From JAWKSY01 sp041402125 (GTDB taxonomy: Bacteria > Planctomycetota > GCA-002687715 > DRQF01), in NCBI GenBank assembly GCA_041402125.1, contig JAWKSY010000034.1, forward strand, positions 1-12,556: 12,556 nucleotides of DNA. Direction: 5' to 3'. Under the pieces are notes generated by a model that was not told the origin of the DNA, did not search any database, and was given only the letters and a program-made list of their open reading frames with translations. Positions 6,266 to 12,556 of this stretch are shown here, one piece after another. The position numbers were made by a program, and so were the translations under genes. Positions within the stretch are counted from its first letter, which is position 1, and each line of letters opens with the position of its first letter.

Positions 6266-7504
6266 TCAGGCGGCGTCCGCACCTTCGCGCCCGCGCCGTT
6301 CGAGTCGTCCGAGGAAGGGCAGGGCGGCGGCGACGCAGAGGATCTCGGCCACGCCCGCGACGACGAAGGCGGCGGCGTAGCCCTGGGGATCCGTGGGGCC
6401 CTCCCCGAAGGCCCGCACCACGCGCCCGGCGACCAGGGGACCGCAGAGGAAGCCGGCGGAGCCGGCGGCGTTGAAGCCGCCCATCGCCGTCGTGCGGTCC
6501 ACCCGCCGCGCGAGCCCGCCCGCCAGCATCAGCGTCGGCACGAACATCACGCTCGAGGCGAGGCCGAGGACGAGCATCAGCGCCTCGATCCGCCAGCCCG
6601 AGCTGAAGCCGACGAGGCAGACCGCGAGTCCGTAGACGAGCGAGCCGCCTCCCATGAAGCGGGTCATCGAGATCCGCGCCGCGGCGCGACCGGCGGGGTA
6701 GCAGAGGAGCGCGAAGGGAAGGAGGAAGGCGGCGAGCGCGCGGCCCATCTCGCCCGGGCTCCGGAGCTCGACGTTCGCGAGGTAGAGCGGGAAGGCGCTG
6801 ACGAAGAAGCCGACCGTGAAGCGGTCGACGAAGGCGAAGAGATAGGGGATCACGAGGTCGCGATCCTCGCGCGCCGCGGCGAGCATGCCGCCGGCGCCGC
6901 GTCGGCTCGGCTCGGCCCGAGCGCGGCCGAGGGCCACGAAGGCGATCGCGCCCGCGACCACGGCCACCGCCGCGCCGATGTCGAGCACGATCTCGGGGTT
7001 CCGGCCCCCGATCACGCCGCCCAGCGGGGCGCCCATCGCGACGCCCAGCGTGAGCGCCGCCCCCATCGCTCCCATCGTCCGGCCGCGATCGCCGGGCCGG
7101 CCCGCCGCGATCCCGAGGAGCAGCGAGAGGCTCAGGATGTGGGCCGCGCCCTCGAAGAAGCGCACGCCGAGGTAGGACGAGTAGGAGATCTCGCCGCGCA
7201 GGCGGTCGAGCACGAGGAGCAGCAGGGCGTCGGCGACGAAGGCGAGCGAGACCACGACGTGAGGCCGCGAGGATCGCCGCGCGACGAGGCCGGCGAGCGG
7301 CGCGGCCAGGACGGCGCCGATCATGTTCACCGCCATGAAGTCGCTCGTCTGGGCGGTGTCGAGGTCGTAGGCGTCCTGGACGAGGACCTTCAGCACCGGC
7401 ACGAGCATCGTGACGGGAAGGACCGAGAGGAAGGTCAAGCCCGCCAGGGCTCCGAGGCTCGGCGGCGGCGCGGGGGCGGCGAACTCGGGCGCGGTCGGCG
7501 ACAT
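6266..7504 (-). CDS. Major facilitator superfamily transporter
   Basis: The 412-residue integral membrane protein shows about 12 hydrophobic segments, with a longer cytoplasmic stretch (about 194-215) between the two halves. GLVARRSSRP (72-81) sits at the motif-A position between helices 2 and 3, although the usual Asp is replaced. The glycine-rich segment TMGAMGAALTLGVAMGAPLGG (about 143-163) is the motif-C-like helix 5 common in drug and metabolite antiporters, which suggests proton-driven export; the substrate is not predictable. Start: the ATG at 7504 has GAGG only two bases upstream, so initiation may be weak, but no other in-frame start exists before the first helix. It is the last gene of the leftward cluster, 55 bases after the glycosyltransferase, with the 6192-6221 hairpin beyond its end. 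Export of a product made or glycosylated by its neighbours is an inference. Confidence 0.9.
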   Translation of the reverse strand: MSPTAPEFAAPAPPPSLGALAGLTFLSVLPVTMLVPVLKVLVQDAYDLDTAQTSDFMAVNMIGAVLAAPLAGLVARRSSRPHVVVSLAFVADALLLLVLDRLRGEISYSSYLGVRFFEGAAHILSLSLLLGIAAGRPGDRGRTMGAMGAALTLGVAMGAPLGGVIGGRNPEIVLDIGAAVAVVAGAIAFVALGRARAEPSRRGAGGMLAAAREDRDLVIPYLFAFVDRFTVGFFVSAFPLYLANVELRSPGEMGRALAAFLLPFALLCYPAGRAAARISMTRFMGGGSLVYGLAVCLVGFSSGWRIEALMLVLGLASSVMFVPTLMLAGGLARRVDRTTAMGGFNAAGSAGFLCGPLVAGRVVRAFGEGPTDPQGYAAAFVVAGVAEILCVAAALPFLGRLERRGREGADAA

Positions 7505-7559
7505 GACCTCTTCTAACCCCGGCTCGGGGGAGCACCCAGACGCGACACGGGGCGCGGGC

Positions 7560-8786
7560 TCAGAGCGCGCGGTAGAGCGCCTCGATCGCGTCGGCGTGCG
7601 CCTCGAAGTCGCCCGCGCGGTGCGGCGCGGCGCGCATCGCGTCGAGCCGCGACGGTTCGGCGGCGAGGGCGTCGAGCCGCTCGGCGAGCGCGGCGGCGTC
7701 GCCGCGCGGGAAGGACGCGCCGCGGCCTCCGAGCCGCTCCGGCGGCGCGCCGTGGTCCGCGGTGAGGACGGGCATTCCCAGGCGCAGCGCCTCGTCGACG
7801 ACCAGGCCGTAGGTCTCGAAGGCGAGGAAGGGGAAGACGGCGAGGTCGTACTCGCGGCCGAAGCGCAGCAGCGCCTCGTCCGCGTAGCGGCCGTGGAAAT
7901 GCACGTCACGACCGGCCGCGAGCGCCTCGAGCTCGCGGTGGTAGGCGCCGCCGAGTCCGCCGCCGTGGAGATCGACCCGGAAGCGCGTCGGCTCGGGCAC
8001 GAGGCGCAGGGCCTCGAGGAGGACGTGGACGCCCTTGCGCGGATCGAGGCCGCCCCAGTTCACCAGCCGGAGCGGCAGCGTCGCGGGGGCCGGCCCCGGG
8101 GTCTCCCGACCGCCGAATCCGCCCGGGATGCCGATCGGCAGGGCGCGGAGGCCGTGGTCCCCGAAGCCGGGGAGGCCCTCCAGGAGGCGACGCTGGGCCT
8201 CGCTCACGCAGAGGACGGCGTCGGCCCGGGCCAGCTCGTCCTGGTAGCGACGGAAGCGCTCCGCGAGGACGGTCGCGAGCGCGGCCGGATCCATGCCGCC
8301 CACCTCCGCCGAGACGCAGCGGGCGCAGTCCTCGAAGGTCACGTCGTCGGCGCAGAAGCGGCGTGCGTCGGGCATCCGGAAGAAGCGGCCGCAGGTCGTG
8401 TAGAGGTCGTGCAGCGTCACGACGACGCGGATGCCGCGCTCCTTCGCGAGGGCGACGAGGTTCCAGACGAGGCCGTTCCAGTGGTGGACGTGGATCAGGT
8501 CCGGGCCGAGGGCATCGAGTTCGGCCGCGACCCGGCCCTCGAGCGCGGGCGCGCCGACGTCGGCGGAGAAGCCCTCGGTCGCGAGGTCGCGATGGAGCCG
8601 GCGGACCTCCAGCCCGTGGTGGACGTCGCACGAGGTCGTGCCGGCCCGCGAGTGATCGGGCGTGCCGCTGAGCACGGTCACCGCCCAGCCGCGCTCGCGC
8701 TGATGGGCCGCGAGCGCGGCGACGTAGCTCTGCGTGCCGCCGCGGCTCTCGGGCGGGAAGAGGTGCGTCGCGTGCAGGACCTTCAT
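7560..8786 (-). CDS. Glycosyltransferase family 4 (GT-B fold)
   Basis: The 408-residue protein has the two halves of a GT-B enzyme. The N-terminal half has GGTQSYVAALA (16-26) and DLIHVHHWNGL (96-106), typical of the acceptor domain of retaining GT4 enzymes. The C-terminal nucleotide-sugar half has LVNWGGLDPRKGVHVLLEAL (241-260) and the EX7E motif at Glu324 and Glu332 (ETYGLVVDEALRLGMPV). Cys132, Cys145, Cys154 and Cys157 form a cluster also found in some GT4 proteins. There is no signal peptide or membrane helix, so it acts in the cytoplasm or at the inner membrane face. The sugar and acceptor are unknown: a polysaccharide, lipid or protein is possible. The ATG at 8786 shares ATGA with the stop of the upstream TPR gene, and GAGG lies four bases before it, indicating translational coupling. 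Confidence 0.92.
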   Translation of the reverse strand: MKVLHATHLFPPESRGGTQSYVAALAAHQRERGWAVTVLSGTPDHSRAGTTSCDVHHGLEVRRLHRDLATEGFSADVGAPALEGRVAAELDALGPDLIHVHHWNGLVWNLVALAKERGIRVVVTLHDLYTTCGRFFRMPDARRFCADDVTFEDCARCVSAEVGGMDPAALATVLAERFRRYQDELARADAVLCVSEAQRRLLEGLPGFGDHGLRALPIGIPGGFGGRETPGPAPATLPLRLVNWGGLDPRKGVHVLLEALRLVPEPTRFRVDLHGGGLGGAYHRELEALAAGRDVHFHGRYADEALLRFGREYDLAVFPFLAFETYGLVVDEALRLGMPVLTADHGAPPERLGGRGASFPRGDAAALAERLDALAAEPSRLDAMRAAPHRAGDFEAHADAIEALYRAL

Positions 8787-10402
8787 CGACCCTCGTTCGG
8801 CCGGGTGCCGATCGTCTCCCGGATCAGTTGCTCGACGCGCTCGGCCGCGCGGGGATCGGACTTGTCCCCGAGGGCCCGGTGGCTCGCCTGCAGGGCGAAC
8901 AGGAGCTCCCGAGCCGAACTCCCGAGGTCGAGCGCGCGGTGTCCCCAGGCCACGACGGCCTCCGGGCGGGCCACGGCGGCGGAGACCAGCGCCAGGATCT
9001 CCGCGCCGCGCGGGTCCTCGGGGGAGGTCTCGGTCAGTCGTCGCGCCTCCCACCACGCGGCGTCGGTGCGTCCCGTCTCGAGGAGGAAGCGCGCCGACCA
9101 GGCCAGCCCGTCGGCGTCGTCCGGGTGCCGGAGGAGGAGCGGGCGGATGATCGCCATCGCCTCACCCGCGTCGCGCCGGGCGAAGAGGTACGCGACGAAC
9201 TCCTGACGCGAGGCCGCGTCCTCCGGGTGCGAGGCGAGGTGCTCCTTCAGGGCGCGCATGCGGTCCGTCTTGCGCTGCTCCTTCGCCCGGGCGACCTCGA
9301 GCGTCTCCGCCAGCGCCGCGGCCTCGTCGCCGCGGCCGAGCTTCGTCATCAGGGCCACGCCGGCCGTGAGCGCGTCGATGTCGTCGGGGACGTCCGCCAG
9401 GATCCGCTCGATCTCCTCCCGGCCGCGCTCCCACTCCTCGCGCTCGGGAAGGCGCGCGCGGATCCGGGCGGCCGAGATGCGGGCCCGTCCGGGGCCGCCG
9501 GGCTTCGTCGCCGCGGTGGTGAAGCACTCCAGGGCCTCGCGGTCGCGGAGCCGCCGCTCGAGACAGACTCCGAGTCGCGTCCAAGTGCGGTAGTCGTCGT
9601 TTCCGCGCTCGATCATGGCGCGGAGCTGGACCTCCTCCGCCGCGAACTCGCCGGCGGTCGCGAGGAGGTTCGCGAGGAGGTCGCGGTACTCGACGTTGGT
9701 GGGATCTCGCTTGACCAGTTCGCGGAGGAGCTCGATCGGATCCGCATCTCCCTCGTCCCGGTTGCCGACCGTGCTCGTCGCCAGCAGGTAGAGCTCGCGG
9801 TTCTCCTGGGCGCGCCGCCGCTCGACCGGAACCTTCGCCCGCAGCTCGAGCACGAGGGCCTTCGCCCTCGGGAGATCGCGTCGCGTCGAGGCGATCTCGG
9901 CCCCGAGGATCCAGCCCTCGGGCGATCTCGGATAGAGGGCGCGCAGCTCCCCGGCGGCCTCGTCGGCCTCGACGAAGCGTCTCACGCGCGCCAGCAGTTT
10001 CGCCTCCATCTCGCGCAGACCGCGATGGAGTGCATCGAGCTCGCGCGCGCGGCCGACGGTCTCGAGGGCGAAGAGCGGCCCCTTCTGATCGATCCCCGCC
10101 TGCGCCTCGCGGCCGAGGGCGACGGCCTGCTTCGTGGCGGACGGAGAGGCGAAACCCGCGGCGAGGGCGAGCCGGGCGCCCTCGTGACCGGGATCGAGGC
10201 GGCGAGCCTTCGTCCAGGCGGTCCGGGCGCCGGCGTAGTCGAGAGCGGCGGCGAGGTCACCGGCCTGGGCGCCGAGCTCGGCGGCGCGAGCGCGATCGGC
10301 GGCGTCGACCGTCGGCGTCTCGGCGTCGCGGTCGGAGCACCCCGCGCCCGCCAGGACGGCCAGGGCCAGTCCGAGGCACCAGGGGAGGAGGTTCAGGCGC
10401 AT
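8783..10402 (-). CDS. TPR-repeat envelope protein, lipoprotein-like
   Basis: The 539-residue protein begins with a signal-peptide-like stretch (MRLNLLPWCLGLALAVLAGAG) before Cys22. The -3 residue is Gly rather than Leu, so the lipobox is imperfect and lipidation is uncertain. The mature part is almost entirely helical with degenerate TPR units near 50-83, 145-185, 222-262, 264-297, 323-370, 385-425 and 430-460; ends such as 'LDP', 'RDPTN', 'HPED' and 'HPDD' are typical of TPR boundaries. TPR solenoids are protein-binding scaffolds, and no catalytic domain is visible. The gene starts 19 bases after the CRTAC1-type gene and overlaps the glycosyltransferase gene by ATGA. No clear Shine-Dalgarno precedes the ATG at 10402, so it may rely on coupling to the upstream gene. 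A role organising an envelope glycan or the neighbouring propeller protein is speculative. Confidence 0.85.
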   Translation of the reverse strand: MRLNLLPWCLGLALAVLAGAGCSDRDAETPTVDAADRARAAELGAQAGDLAAALDYAGARTAWTKARRLDPGHEGARLALAAGFASPSATKQAVALGREAQAGIDQKGPLFALETVGRARELDALHRGLREMEAKLLARVRRFVEADEAAGELRALYPRSPEGWILGAEIASTRRDLPRAKALVLELRAKVPVERRRAQENRELYLLATSTVGNRDEGDADPIELLRELVKRDPTNVEYRDLLANLLATAGEFAAEEVQLRAMIERGNDDYRTWTRLGVCLERRLRDREALECFTTAATKPGGPGRARISAARIRARLPEREEWERGREEIERILADVPDDIDALTAGVALMTKLGRGDEAAALAETLEVARAKEQRKTDRMRALKEHLASHPEDAASRQEFVAYLFARRDAGEAMAIIRPLLLRHPDDADGLAWSARFLLETGRTDAAWWEARRLTETSPEDPRGAEILALVSAAVARPEAVVAWGHRALDLGSSARELLFALQASHRALGDKSDPRAAERVEQLIRETIGTRPNEGR

Positions 10403-10421
10403 CTGGGGGGCGGGTTCCGCT

Positions 10422-12302
10422 TCAGTTGATGACGAAGGGCTGGGGGCCGACGATCGATTTGATGCTCGACGTGTAGGACGGGTGCCAGGAAGCCCCGACG
10501 ACGAAGGCCCGGAGGCCGGTCAGGATCGGGAGGTTCGGCAGGTGCAGCGTCATCGCGGCGTGGCCCGTGGCGTCGAAGAAGGAGTTCGAGTCGACGAAGT
10601 CGCTGTTGCCGGGCGTCGAGGTGTAGACCAGCAGCGGGTCGTTGACGTTGACGAGCACGCTGCGTCCGTCGCCGATCATGTACTCGCTGAAGACGTCCAG
10701 CGTGATGCCGCAGGCGTAGGGGATGAAGGCGTCGGCGGGCAGGTCCAGCGTGACCGAGGTCGCGGTGCCCGGAGCCAGCGGGCCGTTGAACGTGAATGCG
10801 CTCTCGACGACCGTGATCTTCTGGTTGACGGCGACGGCGTCGAGGTACTGCACCGTGCCCGAGGGCCAGCGGATCTCGAGTTCGTTCACGACCGACTGCG
10901 GGCCGAGGCCGAAGTGGAGGCGCTTGTCGCCGTCGGAGAGGAAGCCCTCTCCCGACAGCTTGACGCGACGGAAGGTTCCGCCGGCCGTCTTCGCGATGAC
11001 GACGGTTCCGAATCCGTCGCGGTTGCTCGTCGTCCCCTGGAGTTCGACCTGGAGCCAGTTGCCCGTGGCGCCGTCGTTCCGCATGAGCCGGCCGGGAGTT
11101 CCGTCTCCCGGCATGAACAGGTCCAGATCGCCGTCATTGTCGTAGTCGACGGAGCAGCAGGAGAAGCCGGGGAGGAATCCGGTCGAGATTCCCGAGGAGA
11201 CCGAGACGTCGGAGAAGGGGGCGGCGGCGTTTCCGGTGCCGCGGTGGAGCTTCGGCGTCGAGGTGTTGTGGACGTAGAACAGATCGAGCCAGCCGTCCTG
11301 GTCCGCGTCGAGGAAGATCGTGCCCCAGGCGTTCGCGGCGCTCGTCAGGCCGTAGGCGGTGGCGAGGTCGGCCCACCCGGTCTGCGGCTGGTAGGACTTC
11401 GTGACCCTGTCCCAGAGCAGGACGCAGTGCCCCGGAAAGGGGATGTTGGTCATGAAGAGGTCCCAGTCGCCGTCGTTGTGGATGTCGCCCACGGCGATGC
11501 CCATGCAGTCGAGTGGGGGGTTGCCGTTGATGGCCGGGCCGACGTCCGTGAAGGATCCGTTGCGGTTGTTGCGCCAGAACTGGACCGGCTTGCCGAGGCC
11601 GCTGCCCTTGTCGTTGCCGATCACCATGTCGAGCCAGCCGTCCTGGTCGAAGTCGAGCCACAGCGAGCAGAGGTTCAGACTGGGGGCGCCGAGACCGGAG
11701 GCGGTCGTCACGTCGGTGAACGTCCCGTCGCCGTTGTTGCGGTAGAAGACGTTGGGCGAGTCCGCCGACCCCGGGACCGCCCCCGGTCCGAGGTACTGGC
11801 CAACGTAGAGATCGAGCCAGCCGTCGCGATCGACGTCGCCCCAGGTCGCGCTCTGACCGTCGCCGACGTGGGTGATGCCTCGCAGCGCGGCCTCCTCGAC
11901 GAAGGTGCCGTTGCCCTGGTTGACGAAGAGGAGATCGGCGAAGGCGTGGCCGCGGGTCACGAAGACGTCGGCGTCGCCGTCGTTGTCGAAGTCGGCCGAG
12001 ACGACGCCGTGGTCGACATGGAGCGTCCCGGGGTCCGGCAGCACGACCTGCTTCGTGAAGGTCCCGTTGCCCTGGTTCAACCAGACGACGTAGTCGCCGC
12101 CGACTCCCTCCGCGAGGAAGACGTCCATGTCGCCGTCGCCGTCGTAGTCGTTCCAGGAGCCGCCGCGGCCGTAGTTGTGGCCGAAGCCGTAGGGGGGCAT
12201 CACCAGCCCGGACGGCGCCGTCTGGTCCGTGTAGACCTGGGCCGCGAGCGGGGACGTGATCAGGGTCAGCGCGACGGCGAAGCAAGCCAGGCGGGCGGGC
12301 AT
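10422..12302 (-). CDS. Secreted FG-GAP/VCBS propeller protein with ASPIC/UnbV domain (CRTAC1 family)
   Basis: The 626-residue protein has a signal peptide (about 1-21, cleavage likely after PLAA). Residues 35-400 carry seven calcium-loop signatures DxDxDGxxD or close variants, at 52-60, 104-112, 156-164, 217-225, 273-281 (His for the second Asp), 332-340 and 386-394, as in integrin-alpha-like seven-bladed propellers. An ASPIC/UnbV domain follows (about 415-500), with GNWLQVELQGTTSNRDGFG, RLHFGLG and WPSGTVQYLDAVAVNQ. A beta-rich domain (about 505-626, LPNLPILTGLRAFVVGASWH) resembles C-terminal modules common in planctomycete secreted proteins. It is predicted to be extracellular or envelope-bound, binding calcium and mediating protein or glycan contacts; no enzyme activity can be assigned. 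The ATG at 12302 has GAGG seven bases upstream and a candidate promoter further up. It is the first gene of the leftward cluster. There is no PEP-CTERM or LPXTG anchor. Confidence 0.93.
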   Translation of the reverse strand: MPARLACFAVALTLITSPLAAQVYTDQTAPSGLVMPPYGFGHNYGRGGSWNDYDGDGDMDVFLAEGVGGDYVVWLNQGNGTFTKQVVLPDPGTLHVDHGVVSADFDNDGDADVFVTRGHAFADLLFVNQGNGTFVEEAALRGITHVGDGQSATWGDVDRDGWLDLYVGQYLGPGAVPGSADSPNVFYRNNGDGTFTDVTTASGLGAPSLNLCSLWLDFDQDGWLDMVIGNDKGSGLGKPVQFWRNNRNGSFTDVGPAINGNPPLDCMGIAVGDIHNDGDWDLFMTNIPFPGHCVLLWDRVTKSYQPQTGWADLATAYGLTSAANAWGTIFLDADQDGWLDLFYVHNTSTPKLHRGTGNAAAPFSDVSVSSGISTGFLPGFSCCSVDYDNDGDLDLFMPGDGTPGRLMRNDGATGNWLQVELQGTTSNRDGFGTVVIAKTAGGTFRRVKLSGEGFLSDGDKRLHFGLGPQSVVNELEIRWPSGTVQYLDAVAVNQKITVVESAFTFNGPLAPGTATSVTLDLPADAFIPYACGITLDVFSEYMIGDGRSVLVNVNDPLLVYTSTPGNSDFVDSNSFFDATGHAAMTLHLPNLPILTGLRAFVVGASWHPSYTSSIKSIVGPQPFVIN

Positions 12303-12382
12303 CGGGCGACCTCGGGCCGGGTTCGGTTGCGTGACGGCAGCGGGCGGAAGTCGAGCCCCGAGAGGGCCTTCACGCCATTCGC

Positions 12383-12412
12383 AGGGTACCCGCCGGGGGG
12401 CGCATCCGTCAA
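12383..12412 (-). promoter_or_regulatory. Candidate promoter of the CRTAC1-TPR-GT4-MFS cluster
   Basis: On the complement strand TTGACG (12407-12412, 5 of 6 consensus) is followed after 18 bases by TACCCT (12383-12388, 3 of 6, with T1, A2 and T6 kept). The predicted start is near 12376, about 74 bases upstream of the ATG at 12302. The -35 is good and the -10 poor. Confidence 0.38.
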
Positions 12413-12432
12413 TCGCGCGGCATTCGACGGCA

Positions 12433-12471
12433 GGGACCCCGAGCGCGACGGAAATCGCGCGTCGGGGCCCC
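12433..12471 (-). terminator. Long GC-rich hairpin between two leftward genes
   Basis: GCGCGA (12443-12448) pairs with TCGCGC (12455-12460) around CGGAAA. Beyond one bulged G, CCCCGA (12437-12442) pairs with TCGGGG (12462-12467), and GGG with CCC follows after one mismatch. It lies 44 bases after the stop of the partial gene at 12515 and upstream of the candidate cluster promoter, where a terminator is expected. There is no T-run. Confidence 0.45.
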
Positions 12472-12514
12472 TTCGCGAGGACGCGGCGCGGGCAGCGCGC
12501 CGACTCTCCTCATC

Positions 12515-12556
12515 TCATTCCGAGATCGTGACTTCGAGCGGCTGCAGGTACACGGT
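12515..12556 (-). CDS. C-terminal end of an unidentified leftward gene
   Basis: On the complement strand the last 13 codons read TVYLQPLEVTISE and end in TGA at 12515-12517; the rest lies beyond the right edge. G/C at nearly every third codon position, the strand shared with the next gene and the hairpin that follows support a real gene end. Thirteen residues are too few to identify a family. If real, it lies about 210 bases upstream of the CRTAC1-type gene. Confidence 0.42.
   Translation of the reverse strand, partial: TVYLQPLEVTISE

Noticed and set aside
7410..9206. Long open frame on + opposite the glycosyltransferase and MFS genes
   Set aside because: It spans two unrelated genes and their gap, and its composition is antisense-like with no recognisable motif.
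8828..10429. 533-codon open frame on + opposite the TPR gene
   Set aside because: It mirrors the TPR gene almost exactly and lacks a ribosome site or any motif; shadow frame.
10600..12250. Recurring GTCGCCGTCG-like sequence as a DNA repeat array or CRISPR
   Set aside because: The repeats are the complement of codons for the DxDxDGD calcium loops of the propeller. They are spaced by blade length and diverge at the DNA level, with no constant repeat and spacer structure.
12303..12530. Open frame on + at 12256-12531 as a small gene
   Set aside because: It starts inside the CRTAC1-type gene on the other strand, has no ribosome site and gives a basic low-complexity peptide across a hairpin and promoter region.

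Overview
The window is very GC-rich (roughly 70% by eye, with G/C at nearly all third codon positions in the real genes) and gene-dense. It looks like a Gram-negative environmental bacterium. A secreted FG-GAP/ASPIC-UnbV (CRTAC1-type) protein with an extra C-terminal beta domain, a large TPR envelope protein and a membrane-anchored TerB/coiled-coil/protease chimera all point to Planctomycetota. That placement is an inference, not something the sequence proves.

Layout: (1) 1-164 is the C-terminus of a tyrosine recombinase on +. About 250 bases later, at 415-488 on -, comes a tRNA gene with anticodon CAT whose 3' end faces the recombinase. This is the usual geometry of a tRNA-integrated element lying to the left of the window. 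(2) 561-2423 (+) encodes a predicted membrane-anchored, trypsin-like serine protease with an N-terminal TerB-like region, possibly translated from a leaderless mRNA. (3) 2539-2940 (+) is panD, aspartate 1-decarboxylase, with its own candidate promoter. (4) 2895-4817 (-) is a hybrid histidine kinase whose 3' end overlaps panD tail to tail by 46 bp. (5) 4818-5260 is a 443-base divergent intergenic region packed with GC-rich palindromes, with a good sigma70-like promoter for the kinase. (6) 5261-6178 (+) is a membrane fatty-acid (acyl-CoA type) desaturase, followed by a strong hairpin at 6192-6221.

(7) 6266-12302 (-) is a compact leftward cluster, probably one operon, read in this order: a secreted CRTAC1-type beta-propeller protein (10422-12302), a TPR lipoprotein-like protein (8783-10402, 19-nt gap), a GT4 glycosyltransferase (7560-8786, ATGA overlap) and an MFS transporter (6266-7504, 55-nt gap). 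A candidate promoter lies at 12383-12412. A hairpin at 12433-12471 separates the cluster from the last codons of another - strand gene at 12515-12556.

Functionally the window mixes core metabolism (pantothenate/CoA precursor beta-alanine, lipid desaturation, a tRNA), envelope signalling and proteolysis, and an envelope cluster of unknown purpose. The best candidates for something undescribed are the CRTAC1-TPR-GT4-MFS cluster and the TerB/protease fusion. No CRISPR array, insertion sequence, or toxin or defence gene is visible.
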